From assembly GCF_000423445.1 (NCBI RefSeq), contig NZ_KE384019.1, forward strand, positions 1-64,000: a stretch of 64,000 nucleotides of DNA. Reading direction: 5' to 3'. This document shows positions 14,760 to 22,702 of this stretch, piece by piece. Each line of letters opens with the position of its first letter. Within the stretch, counting starts at the first letter, position 1. Source of the stretch: Acidipropionibacterium thoenii DSM 20276 (GTDB lineage: Bacteria > Actinomycetota > Actinomycetes > Propionibacteriales > Propionibacteriaceae). The notes under the pieces were generated by a model. That model was not told where the DNA came from and searched no databases. It saw only the letters and a list, made by a program, of their open reading frames with translations. Both the position numbers and the translations under genes were made by a program.

Positions 14760-15320
14760 ATGGCTCGGCCGACACCCTCTCGTGAGCTGGCGCACACAAC
14801 CATCGACACTCCGGTCGGGCCGCTTCTGCTGGTCGCCAGCGGGCAGGGGCTGGTCCAGATCTCCTTCGAGTGCGAGGGGTTCGACGAGGTCCTGGACGCT
14901 CTTGCCGGCACCCTTGACGGGCATCTGGTGAGCGGGCCGTCCGTGCTGGGGGCACCTCAGGAGGCAGCGCTGGGGCAGGCCGCCCGTCAGATCGACCAGT
15001 ACTTCCACCGGGCCCGGACCGCCTTCGAGGTGGCGATCGATCCCCTGGTGCTGGTGGGATTCCGAGGAGACGTGCAACGGCATCTGACCACCATCGGGTA
15101 CGGGCAGACCGCCAGCTACGCCCAGGTCGCCGAGGAGCTGGGCAGGCCAGGTGCAGTCCGGGCGGTCGGTACCGGATGTGCCACCAACCCCGTCCCCATC
15201 GTGCTGCCGTGCCACCGGGTGGTGCGCAGCGACGGGGCCCTCGGCGGATATCGGGGAGGGCTGGAGATCAAACAGAGACTGCTGGATCTGGAGGCCCAGA
15301 ATCTGGTGGCGGCCGGCTGA
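14760..15320 (+). CDS. ogt: Methylated-DNA--protein-cysteine methyltransferase
   Basis: The 186-aa suicide enzyme transfers alkyl groups from O6-alkylguanine to its own cysteine. The active site IVLPCHRVVRSDGALGGYRG (~145-164) contains PCHRV with the acceptor Cys. The preceding YGQTASYAQVAEELGRPGAV segment is the DNA-binding helix-turn-helix with its Tyr and Arg finger region. The N-terminal domain THTIDTPVGPLLLVASGQGL-like strand is present, and the length is standard for Ogt. An AGGAGG lies 6 nt before the ATG. Placement after the Fpg/Nei gene gives a small DNA-repair neighbourhood. Confidence 0.92.
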   Translation: MARPTPSRELAHTTIDTPVGPLLLVASGQGLVQISFECEGFDEVLDALAGTLDGHLVSGPSVLGAPQEAALGQAARQIDQYFHRARTAFEVAIDPLVLVGFRGDVQRHLTTIGYGQTASYAQVAEELGRPGAVRAVGTGCATNPVPIVLPCHRVVRSDGALGGYRGGLEIKQRLLDLEAQNLVAAG

Positions 15321-15357
15321 GGCCGGGTCTGCTTCCAGACGGGTGACGCTGCGCCGC

Positions 15358-15924
15358 TCAGCTCACCCAGCTGATCCCGGCCGCGGTGAATTCCTGGACC
15401 ACCCGGGCCACCGCATCCGGATGCACCGCAGCTGTCAGACCGCCGAGCACCCGGGTCTCGAATCCCGCCAGCTCGGCGTCCAGGGCGGTCGCCCGTACGC
15501 AGTAGTCGGTGGCGATCCCGCAGATGTCGACCTGGTCGACGGCTCGCTCGCGCAGCCACTCGGCGAGCGCCTCCCCGTCGTCAGCGCCGCCGATGGTCCC
15601 CTCGAAACCGGAGTAGGCGGCTCGATAGGAGCCCTTGTCGAAGACCGCGTCGAAGGCGACATCCCTGAGCGCGGCATTGAGCTGTTGGCCCGGCGTGCCG
15701 ACCACGCAGTGCGGCGGCCAGCTGTCGACGAAGTCAGGATGATCGGAGAAGTGGGTGCCCGGGTCGATGTGGTGGTCCCGGGTGGCCACCAGAAGGGAGT
15801 AGCCATGTGCTCCCGACAGCAACCCGGCGGTCCGGTGGGCGACGGCGTCTCCCCCCTGAACCCCCAGTGCGCCGCCCTCGCAGAAATCGACCTGGATGTC
15901 GACGACGATGAGTGCTGTGGCCAT
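15358..15924 (-). CDS. pncA: Nicotinamidase (PncA-like)
   Basis: The 188-aa isochorismatase-fold hydrolase converts nicotinamide to nicotinate for NAD salvage. The triad is visible: Asp in ALIVVDIQVDFCEGG, Lys in FDKGSYRAAYSGFEG and Cys in IATDYCVRATALDA. The metal site is in TRDHHIDPGTHFSDHP (Asp-x-His...His). I start at ATG 15924 (MATALIVVDIQ), which has GGAGGGG just upstream on the minus strand; the frame stays open to 15975. It is convergent with ogt. Confidence 0.9.
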   Translation of the reverse strand: MATALIVVDIQVDFCEGGALGVQGGDAVAHRTAGLLSGAHGYSLLVATRDHHIDPGTHFSDHPDFVDSWPPHCVVGTPGQQLNAALRDVAFDAVFDKGSYRAAYSGFEGTIGGADDGEALAEWLRERAVDQVDICGIATDYCVRATALDAELAGFETRVLGGLTAAVHPDAVARVVQEFTAAGISWVS

Positions 15925-16253
15925 GGCCCCTCCCGGCAGGTAGCGTGCGACCAGTTGCGACGAACCTAGTACCACCGGTCAATCCTGCATGTCCCCGCCG
16001 CTGAGATGCCGCACGACCCGAGCTGCCGGGTACCAGGCCGGATTGGCCGATAGTTGTGTCAGCCTCCGGAAAGTTCGGACGAAAGTTGCTGGTCCGCGGC
16101 CTGATGGCGGGGTTGAATACCTAGTGAGAGGGCCACCGAGCACTTCGGCGAGGGGTCTTCTGAGGGATCTGGGGACTTGAGCGGTCCGGTCGGGAAAGGT
16201 GTCACCCGGCCGGACCGCTCAAGCGTTGTACGGGGCTCTGCTGGACAACTCTC
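15925..16253. other. Intergenic between pncA and the kinase gene
   Basis: Apart from the terminator-like hairpin at 16177-16222 I see no gene or RNA. Its right end lies 31 bp after the histidine kinase stop. Confidence 0.5.
16177..16222 (-). terminator. Hairpin downstream of histidine kinase
   Basis: TTGAGCGGTCCGG and CCGGACCGCTCAA form a perfect 13-bp stem around a 20-nt loop, 31 bp after the kinase stop. It lacks a U-tract. Confidence 0.6.
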
Positions 16254-17492
16254 TCAGCTGGTGGACGCCGGATCGGGCAGGGTCAGGGTCATGAGCCATT
16301 CGTGCTGCTGGCCGACCGGGTGGGCCGAGACCACGCACTGTGCCTCCTCGGCCTCTTTCTGAAGCCCCCGGATGCCCAGCCCGGTCGACGCCTCGGGTCC
16401 AGCGGCGCCCATCTCGATGGTGTTGCGCAGGCTCACCTGCCAGCCATTCGGCACGGTGGCCGAGCCGATCGTCACACGCGCCCCCAGTCCGCCGTGCTTG
16501 GCGGCGTTGGTGACCGCCTCGCTGAGAAATCGTTGCAGCAGTGTCCGCTGCTGAGCGGTGGGCAGCAGCTCGGCGGTATCGGCGCTGATGGCGAGGTGGA
16601 CGTGGTCGCCGATCACCTGGAGGTCCTGGGCGGCGTCCTTGATCAAGGTGGCGACGGGCACAGCGCGATGATCTCCCGAGATCGGCAGCGGGGATCCCGC
16701 GATCGGCTCCGACTCGCCGTCGTCATTGAGCAGCCGCAGCACCCGTCGCAACTCATCGAGTGCTTTCCGGCTGGTCTGCTCGACGCTCCCCAGCAAGTCG
16801 ACATCCTGTTCGGGAGACTGCTGGGAGGCATTGCGGCGAGCCCGTGCCCCGGCCAGCCCGGCGACGATCAGGGTGAGTTCGTGGGCGACATAGTCGTGCA
16901 TGTCGTGGGCCAGCCGCTGCCTCTCATGCTCGGCGGCCTGCTCCACCTGCTTCTGGATGTCGGCGATCCGCTGCTCCTGGCGTCGGCGTTCGCTGCGGGC
17001 ATTGAGCACTGCGCGCAGCACCAGGCCGAGTGCGGTGCTGGCGACGAGGAGGAATGCGCCGGTCCACAGGATTGCCGACGGGTCGTGGGACCACTGCGCC
17101 CACTTGATCGCCATCGCTGTCGCACCGCTCACAAGCAGCGCGGTGTTCAGTGCGACGAAGGGGAGGGTGGCCGTCGCCGTCACGACAACGCAGACGATCG
17201 GCCCCACGACTGTCAGGAGCGCAATGTTGTTGGCAGCAATGCTGACGGGGATCGCCCCCCACAGCAGGAAGGCTGCGATGCGGGGAGACCAGCACACAAC
17301 CCCCAACGCTAGCGCACACAGCAGCAGTCGGACGAGCTCCACGACAGCACCGGGGGCGCCCAGTCCACGCGACGCTCCGACAAGATCGTCAAGGTTGAAG
17401 AGAATCGCGAAGCACGAGACGGTGATGGCTATCGCGCGGGGCAATGCGTGGGTTTCCTTCCAGAAACCCTCCCGTGAGCTCTTGAGTCTCAT
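16254..17492 (-). CDS. NarL-type sensor histidine kinase
   Basis: The 412-aa membrane kinase has about five or six TM segments in residues 18-165 with almost no extracytoplasmic domain. A coiled linker follows (RSERRRQEQRIADIQKQVEQ), then a HisKA_3 domain with RQRLAHDMHDYVAHELTLIV, where His199 is the phosphoacceptor. The HATPase domain has FLSEAVTNAAKHGG (N box) and GLGIRGLQKEAEEA (G box). It lies 40 bp downstream of the small secreted peptide gene on the same strand, and its presumed response regulator is divergent at 18033. This three-gene layout suggests the kinase senses the peptide or an exported product at the membrane. Confidence 0.9.
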   Translation of the reverse strand: MRLKSSREGFWKETHALPRAIAITVSCFAILFNLDDLVGASRGLGAPGAVVELVRLLLCALALGVVCWSPRIAAFLLWGAIPVSIAANNIALLTVVGPIVCVVVTATATLPFVALNTALLVSGATAMAIKWAQWSHDPSAILWTGAFLLVASTALGLVLRAVLNARSERRRQEQRIADIQKQVEQAAEHERQRLAHDMHDYVAHELTLIVAGLAGARARRNASQQSPEQDVDLLGSVEQTSRKALDELRRVLRLLNDDGESEPIAGSPLPISGDHRAVPVATLIKDAAQDLQVIGDHVHLAISADTAELLPTAQQRTLLQRFLSEAVTNAAKHGGLGARVTIGSATVPNGWQVSLRNTIEMGAAGPEASTGLGIRGLQKEAEEAQCVVSAHPVGQQHEWLMTLTLPDPASTS

Positions 17493-17511
17493 CGCTGCAT
17501 GCTGACCGGCG

Positions 17512-17526
17512 CCCCCGGGTCGGGGG
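17512..17526 (-). terminator. Stem-loop between peptide gene and kinase gene
   Basis: CCCCCG-GGT-CGGGGG is a perfect 6-bp GC stem in the 40-bp gap. It could partly terminate transcription so that the peptide is made in excess over the kinase. Confidence 0.5.
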
Positions 17527-17532
17527 AATGAC

Positions 17533-17715
17533 CTATCGGCAGTAATTGGGCAGCCAATAGCACATCATCGAGTTGAGACCCAAGGGCGTGACCTTCGTGG
17601 CGCTGCTCGGGCTGGAGCTGATCGGGGCGGCCTGGGCCGGCACGGCGCCCAATCCCAGCGAGGCGCTGAGCAGGACAGCGGCGACAAGAGCTCTGACGGA
17701 ACGGTGCGTTTTCAT
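17533..17715 (-). CDS. Small secreted peptide precursor, candidate signal for adjacent kinase
   Basis: This 60-aa protein has a clear Sec signal peptide: MKTHRSVR, a hydrophobic core (~9-23), then AVPAQA with cleavage expected after Ala29. The mature 31 residues end SMMCYWLPNYCR. Cys52 and Cys59 bracket the hexapeptide YWLPNY, so an 8-residue disulfide or thioether loop is possible at the C-terminus. An AGGAGA sequence 8 nt before the ATG supports translation. It lies immediately upstream of the histidine kinase and divergent from the response regulator. I recognise no family. A role as pheromone, small bacteriocin or envelope-stress peptide is inference. Confidence 0.7.
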   Translation of the reverse strand: MKTHRSVRALVAAVLLSASLGLGAVPAQAAPISSSPSSATKVTPLGLNSMMCYWLPNYCR

Positions 17716-17736
17716 CTCTGAATCTCCTGATGACTG

Positions 17737-17764
17737 TGAGGGACGCTGTAAATGATGAGGGACG
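17737..17764 (-). promoter_or_regulatory. Direct repeat in peptide-gene promoter
   Basis: TGAGGGACG occurs at 17737-17745 and 17756-17764, a 19-bp period (about two helical turns), 22 bp upstream of the peptide ATG. This is the geometry of a response-regulator dimer site. The adjacent divergent regulator is the likely binder. Confidence 0.45.
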
Positions 17765-17948
17765 GGGGCTCTGGGGCTTCGGACCGGTGGGCTCCGCCGA
17801 CCGCGCTCAGGCGGTCGATGCTGCCCACACTAACTGGTGCCCGGCGAGTCGTTGTCGGCGGGTTGATGAATGGCAGAAATGTATCACCGGGGCGCCAGCA
17901 GGGATCACCCTTCCCAGTCGTGAATGCTGTGTCGTCGGCGAACACCGG

Positions 17949-18010
17949 CATCGGCGGATCGGGGTCGCGGGGCAGGGGCATCGGCGAATCGGGGCATCGG
18001 CAGATGTCGG
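17949..18010 (+). repeat. Three near-identical 16-bp repeats before the response regulator
   Basis: CATCGGCGGATCGGGG (17949), CATCGGCGAATCGGGG (17979) and CATCGGCAGATGTCGG (17995) occur in the 80 bp before the regulator start, the last ending 10 bp before its -10 box. They could be operators for autoregulation or simple tandem duplications. Confidence 0.45.
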
Positions 18011-18032
18011 CACGAGCAGATACCCTGTCGGA

Positions 18033-18752
18033 GTGAGCAAGCTGAGAGTCCTGGTGGTCGATGACGACCAGGTCCTGCGCGACGGACTGGCAGCCTTGCT
18101 GCGCTTCGACCAGACGGTGCCGATCGAGTCCGTGGAGACCGCCCGTGACGGCCAGGAGGCACTGGTGAGGTGCATCGCCGATCCGCCCGATGTCGTCGTG
18201 ATGGACATCAGAATGCCGCGGATGGACGGCGTCGAGGCGACGCGCAGGATCGTTCGGGAGCACCCCGAGATCAAGGTCCTCGCGCTGACGACCTTCTCGA
18301 CCCAGGAGTACGTCGCCTCGATGCTGGCCGCAGGCGCCAGCGGCTACCTGGTCAAGGACAGCACCGAGGAGCTGTCGGAGGCGCTGCGGGCCGTGCTGGC
18401 TGACGAGTTCTACATCTCCCCGCGACTGTCCAGCGTGCTGGTGAAGATGGTGCGGGGCTCCGTAGCTGCGGTGGACTCGGGTCCCGCAGATGGCGACGAG
18501 CCGGCGTCTCACCCGGGGGGATCGCGGTTCCTTCCCGACCTTCCGCTGACGGAGCGAGAGTGCGAGGCAGTCGGCTGGTTGGCCCACGGCTACTCGAATG
18601 CCGAGATCGCAACGGCGATGGGTGTCTCGGTGGGATCGATCAAGGGATATCTCAGCAGAGCGGGCGAGAAACTCGGCGTCCGCGACCGCGTCCAGGTCCT
18701 TCTCGAGGCCGCCCGGCTCGGCATCGTCACACTCGGGACAGACGACGACTGA
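18033..18752 (+). CDS. NarL/FixJ-type response regulator
   Basis: The 239-aa regulator has a receiver domain (SKLRVLVVDDDQVLRDGLAA) with phosphoacceptor Asp58 in DVVVMDIRMPRMDG, Thr in LALTTFST and Lys in YLVKDSTEEL. A 45-residue linker (SGPADGDEPASHPGG) follows, then a LuxR HTH (LTERECEAVGWLAHGYSNAE, then IATAMGVSVGSIKGYLS). It should pair with the divergent HisKA_3 kinase. The GTG at 18033 lies 6 nt after TACCCT and has no Shine-Dalgarno, so it is probably leaderless. The frame is open upstream to 17730, but that region holds the promoter repeats. Confidence 0.9.
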   Translation: MSKLRVLVVDDDQVLRDGLAALLRFDQTVPIESVETARDGQEALVRCIADPPDVVVMDIRMPRMDGVEATRRIVREHPEIKVLALTTFSTQEYVASMLAAGASGYLVKDSTEELSEALRAVLADEFYISPRLSSVLVKMVRGSVAAVDSGPADGDEPASHPGGSRFLPDLPLTERECEAVGWLAHGYSNAEIATAMGVSVGSIKGYLSRAGEKLGVRDRVQVLLEAARLGIVTLGTDDD

Positions 18753-18851
18753 ACCTGATGCCGGGCTTCACGGCCCAGCTCGCCGGCGGTTCCCCTGTGC
18801 GCTTCCCCCTCCTATAGTTCGGGGAACATCAACCGTGGAGGGCAGACCGAT

Positions 18852-20351
18852 ATGGCAAGTGCACCAGACCGTGGCGAGGCATCACAGGCCGGTGAACCGC
18901 GACAGGATCGGCGTCTCGAGGTCTCCGACGTCACCGTCGTCGAGCCAGCAGTTCTGAGGAAAACCATCGCCGGCACCATCGTCGGCAACCTGATGGAGTG
19001 GTACGACATCGGGGTCTACGGCTATCTCGCGGTGATCATCGGCCGGGTCTTCATGCCCGGCGGTTCGCCCACCGCGCAGAACCTGTTCTCCCTGGGAGTC
19101 TTCGCGGTGACCTTCATCGCACGGCCGCTCGGCGGAGTGGTGCTCGGCCAACTCGGGGACCGAGCCGGCCGGCAGAAGGTGCTCGCCTTCACCCTGCTGA
19201 TGATGGCCTCGGCGACCTTCCTCATCGGGGTCCTGCCCGACTACTCGAAGATCGGGTTCTGGGCGCCGATCCTGCTGATCGTCCTCAAGCTGCTGCAGGG
19301 ATTCTCGACCGGTGGGGAGTACGCCGGTGCGACGACCTTCCTCACCGAGTTCGCCCCCGACCGGCGCCGCGGATTCCTGGCCGCCCTGCTGGACCTGGGC
19401 TCCTACCTGGGATTCGCCTTCGGCGCCGCGGTCGTCTCGGTGCTTCAGCTCACCCTCTCCCCGGACTTCATGGCCAGCTGGGGATGGCGTCTGCCGTTCA
19501 TGTTCGCCCTGCCCTTCGGGCTGGTGGCGCTGTACTTCCGCTCGCAGATCGAGGAGACCCCGGCCTTTCAGGAGGCCAAGAAGCTGCAGCAGGAGGAGGA
19601 CAGCAAGGGGCCCAAGTCCTTGCGGGAGGTGGTGGCCACCTTCTGGCGCGAGATCCTCGTCGCCATCACGCTGGTGGCCGCGGCCAACACCGCCGGATAC
19701 GCCCTCACCAGCTACATGCCGACCTATCTCACCAGCACGCTCGGCTACGACGAGGTGCACGGCACCCTGCTGACCTTGCCGGTGCTGATCGTGATGAGCC
19801 TGTGCATCCCGCTGGCCGGGGCCCTGTCAGACCGGATCGGCCGGCGGACGGTACTGCGGATGGCCTCGATCGGAGGCGTCGTGCTGGCGATACCGGCCTT
19901 CCTGCTGATGATGCACGGGGTCGTCTGGTCGACCCTGCTCGGGCTCTTCGTGCTCTCGGTGCCGGTAGCCCTCTACGTCTCCAATCTCGCCTCCTGCCTG
20001 CCGGCGCTGTTCCCGACCTCCTCCCGCTACGGGGGTATGGGCATCTCCTACAACATCGCAGCTGCGGTCTTCTCGGGCACCGCGCCGTTCATCATGGAGG
20101 CCCTGGTCGCCCTCACCGGCAAGGCGCTGGCCCCGGCATTCTGGGTGATCCTCACCTCGGTCGCCGGGTTCATCGCGATCTTCTTCCTGCCCGAGTCGGC
20201 ACGTCGTCCGCTGCCGGGCGGGATGCCGACGGTCTCCAGCGATCAGGAGGCCTCCCAGCTCGTGGAGGGGCAGGAGGCCAATCGGGACCTGGACGTCGAC
20301 GAGGTCTTCCGCCAGTTCGAGTTGGATCGCGAGGGGTCATCGGTTCGCTGA
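18852..20351 (+). CDS. MFS transporter, metabolite:H+ symporter (MHS/ProP-like) family
   Basis: The 499-aa permease has 12 predicted TM helices after a ~35-residue hydrophilic N-terminus. The VGNLMEWYDIGVYGYLAVII signature in TM1 (residues ~44-63) and the GQLGDRAGRQKVLAFTLLMM loop are typical of MHS members such as ProP, KgtP and CitA. LLQGFSTGGEYAGATTFL in TM4-5 is also diagnostic. The substrate (proline, betaine or a dicarboxylate) is not deducible. GGAGGG lies 8 nt before the ATG, and TATAGT at 18813-18818 is a good -10. It stands alone, in the same direction as the regulator 100 bp upstream. Confidence 0.88.
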   Translation: MASAPDRGEASQAGEPRQDRRLEVSDVTVVEPAVLRKTIAGTIVGNLMEWYDIGVYGYLAVIIGRVFMPGGSPTAQNLFSLGVFAVTFIARPLGGVVLGQLGDRAGRQKVLAFTLLMMASATFLIGVLPDYSKIGFWAPILLIVLKLLQGFSTGGEYAGATTFLTEFAPDRRRGFLAALLDLGSYLGFAFGAAVVSVLQLTLSPDFMASWGWRLPFMFALPFGLVALYFRSQIEETPAFQEAKKLQQEEDSKGPKSLREVVATFWREILVAITLVAAANTAGYALTSYMPTYLTSTLGYDEVHGTLLTLPVLIVMSLCIPLAGALSDRIGRRTVLRMASIGGVVLAIPAFLLMMHGVVWSTLLGLFVLSVPVALYVSNLASCLPALFPTSSRYGGMGISYNIAAAVFSGTAPFIMEALVALTGKALAPAFWVILTSVAGFIAIFFLPESARRPLPGGMPTVSSDQEASQLVEGQEANRDLDVDEVFRQFELDREGSSVR

Positions 20352-20425
20352 ACCAGGGATCGGCCAGGACCGGCGATCCTGGCGAACCATCGGCGGCACC
20401 GCTGCGCAGCCCGTAGGCTCGGACC

Positions 20426-21280
20426 GTGTCCAAGGCCGCCAGGAGTGTGCAGCAGTACTGGGCCGAGCAGGTCGAGTTGATGAGGACGCTGCCGGCCCAG
20501 GTAGCCCGCCGCGATCCCGATGGCATCCATGACCTTCGGGCAGCGGGACGCCGACTGCGGGCCACCATCCGGATCTACCGTCCATTGCTGCACCAGAAGC
20601 AGGCGGTCCGGCTGCTCGACGAGTTGCTCTGGTACAACGGCGTCCTCGGGCAGGCCCGCGACGCCGAGGTGGCCGCGCAGCATGTCAAGGAGCTGCTGGA
20701 GGCCGCCGGTCGTGGGTCGGAGCCGCACGACGCCGACCTCGAGGGTGCTGAGGAGTTGCTCCACCGCCTCGGCGCCGAGCAGGAGCGCACCGCACGGCAG
20801 GTCGATCAGATGCTGGCCGGCGACCGGTCGCAGGCTCTGATCGGCGAGCTGACGCAGTTCGCCTCCGATCCGTGGCGCAACTCGCTGGCCAGGTCCGGTA
20901 AGGGGCCGAGGAGGTCGAGGATCCTCGCCAGAGTGGCCTGGGCCGAGAACCGGGCCGCGGAGATCCGGGAGCAGCTCGATGACGTCGGTCTGGCCGGCGA
21001 GGCGCTGGCGCCGACCAGGCACCGGCTCCGTCGCCGGATCAAGGCCGCCCGGTATGCCCACGAGTCCCTCGGCGAGTCGGTCAAAGGAGCCGCCGAACGG
21101 GCCGATCGTCACGCCGAGGCAGCTGACGTGCTGGGCGAGATGCAGGACGCCGTGGTGGTGGCGCAGGTATTGGCCGGGGACTCCTCGCAGGCGGCTGAGG
21201 CGGTCATCGCCGAGCAGCGGAGACTCTCCGAGGACGCTGCTCGGCGTGCTCCCGGGATCGTTGACAGGGCCTTGTCATGA
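20426..21280 (+). CDS. CHAD-domain protein
   Basis: The 284-aa all-helical CHAD protein contains DGIHDLRAAGRRLRATIRIY (~32-51), a conserved HxxR(V)xxRRLR pattern. A second LAPTRHRLRRRIKAARYAHE block (~204-223) repeats it. CHAD proteins bind polyphosphate through these basic helices, but the usual partner CYTH triphosphatase domain is absent here. The GTG start lies 6 nt after TAGGCT. A role in polyphosphate granule binding is plausible because propionibacteria store polyphosphate; this is inference. Confidence 0.82.
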   Translation: MSKAARSVQQYWAEQVELMRTLPAQVARRDPDGIHDLRAAGRRLRATIRIYRPLLHQKQAVRLLDELLWYNGVLGQARDAEVAAQHVKELLEAAGRGSEPHDADLEGAEELLHRLGAEQERTARQVDQMLAGDRSQALIGELTQFASDPWRNSLARSGKGPRRSRILARVAWAENRAAEIREQLDDVGLAGEALAPTRHRLRRRIKAARYAHESLGESVKGAAERADRHAEAADVLGEMQDAVVVAQVLAGDSSQAAEAVIAEQRRLSEDAARRAPGIVDRALS

Positions 21281-21497
21281 CCGTCGAAACCTGTTCATCT
21301 GGCATGGTCGGTCCGACGACGGATGCCGAGTCGTGGGGCACGGTTGTGGCCGGCCGACACCGGCTCCGTGACGGCTTGTGGATGTGGCAGGATTGAGCAC
21401 ACGCTCGCAGCTCGCGGGTCAGGGGCTCCCGTATCCGGGGGCGCGGGAGGGATTCATGGCACCGGTCGATCTCACGATTACGGCGGAGTGATCGATC

Positions 21498-21908
21498 GTG
21501 TCCCAGTACGCCCCCAACGATGTGCTGTCCCAGCTGGTCGGAGACCGGTTGCGCGCCATCGAGATCGCAGCCGGTGAACCGCTGCGACTGGCGTTCTCGC
21601 ACCCGGGGCGGTCCACCGACCGGGTGTTCAGTACCCGCGTCTGGCCGAGCATCGAGAGGTCGGCCGGAACCTGGCGGGACGGCGACATGGGGTACACCGA
21701 CCTGCTGCGTCAGCTCATCGGCGCCGAGGTGACCGGGACCGTCGAGCGCAGTCGTCACGGGCTGCGTATCGACCTGACCCGGGGCTCGCTGATCCTGAGC
21801 CCGAGACGTGCCGACCCGTCCCGGGAGATCGCCCTGCTGTCAGGTTTCGAGGACGGCCGGTGGATGGCCTGGTGGCCCGGGGACTATGCCTTCGAGGATC
21901 TGGTCTGA
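21498..21908 (+). CDS. Conserved hypothetical protein
   Basis: This 136-aa soluble protein (MSQYAPNDVLSQLVGDRLRA) has no motif I recognise. It looks like a single mixed alpha/beta domain with the pattern FSHPGRSTDRVFSTRVWPSI and DLTRGSLILSPRRADPSREI, ending DGRWMAWWPGDYAFEDLV. Codon use is normal for the genome. The GTG start at 21498 has a weak GGCGGAG upstream. It is convergent with the HAD phosphatase gene. Confidence 0.6.
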   Translation: MSQYAPNDVLSQLVGDRLRAIEIAAGEPLRLAFSHPGRSTDRVFSTRVWPSIERSAGTWRDGDMGYTDLLRQLIGAEVTGTVERSRHGLRIDLTRGSLILSPRRADPSREIALLSGFEDGRWMAWWPGDYAFEDLV

Positions 21909-21984
21909 AGGCACTCGCGGCCACCGTCGGAGTACACCCACCGGCGCTGCGAACCCCGCAGTGGATCCGCTGGGGGAGGACCAC

Positions 21985-22650
21985 TCAACCGATCCTGTTC
22001 AGCAGGTCGGTCAACGCACCGATCTCGAAGCATCCGGCCGGCAGCTGCCCGGCGGCGCCGGCAGCAGCGGGTTGCTGCTCGCCACTTGGCCTCAGCAGGG
22101 CCCCCGCCAGCCCGGCGGCGGCGGCAGCCTGGACGTCGATCGGGCGGTCCCCGACGCACAACATCTGATCGGCCACCAGATCATGACGGGCCATCAGTAG
22201 CAGATACATCGCCGGATCGGGCTTGCGGGGATAGCCATCGGGGGCGCAGACCAGATCATCGGGGTGCAGTCCCAACCCGTCGAGCAGGGCCTGGGCGCTG
22301 GTGCGGTCGCGGTGGGTCGCCACCAGGTTCAGCCCGCCGGCGGCGTGCACAGCCGCCATCACCTGGGTGGCCCCGGCCATCAGCGGCGCGGGATGACTCT
22401 CCCAGCGCAGTTTCAGGGCGCTGTACGCCTCGTCGAGCCGTTCCCGTGGCACACCGTGGCGGGCAGACAGCACCTCGATGGCATGGTTGATCGACCGGGA
22501 CCTCAGTACGGCGACCTCCTGCAGGTGCTCGTGCCGGTCAGCGTCCTCGGGGGCGGCGGCGGTACCCCAGACGGCGTCCGCCAGCGCCCTGTCGACCTCC
22601 GGATAGGTGTCGACGAGGGTTCCTCCCATGTCCCAGATGATCGTGTTCAT
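21985..22650 (-). CDS. HAD-superfamily (subfamily IA) hydrolase
   Basis: The 221-aa protein has HAD motif I IIWDMGGTLVDT (nucleophile Asp7), motif II LVATHRDR, motif III Lys in GYPRKPDPAMY and motif IV CVGDRPIDVQAA. The +2 position after the nucleophile is Gly rather than Asp, as in some HAD-IA subgroups, so activity may differ from a simple phosphatase. A cap domain fills residues ~15-90. The ATG at 22650 (MNTIIWDMGG) is the natural start; the open frame upstream overlaps the divergent gene. Confidence 0.82.
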   Translation of the reverse strand: MNTIIWDMGGTLVDTYPEVDRALADAVWGTAAAPEDADRHEHLQEVAVLRSRSINHAIEVLSARHGVPRERLDEAYSALKLRWESHPAPLMAGATQVMAAVHAAGGLNLVATHRDRTSAQALLDGLGLHPDDLVCAPDGYPRKPDPAMYLLLMARHDLVADQMLCVGDRPIDVQAAAAAGLAGALLRPSGEQQPAAAGAAGQLPAGCFEIGALTDLLNRIG

Positions 22651-22702
22651 CACTGCCCAGTCTGGCAGGCGACCGGCAACCCCGCGAGTACCCTCACCCG
22701 GT

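Noticed and set aside
17949-18010. Short CRISPR-like array from the three 16-bp repeats
   Set aside because: Spacing is irregular (30 and 16 bp), the repeats differ from each other, and no cas gene is present; promoter repeats are more likely.
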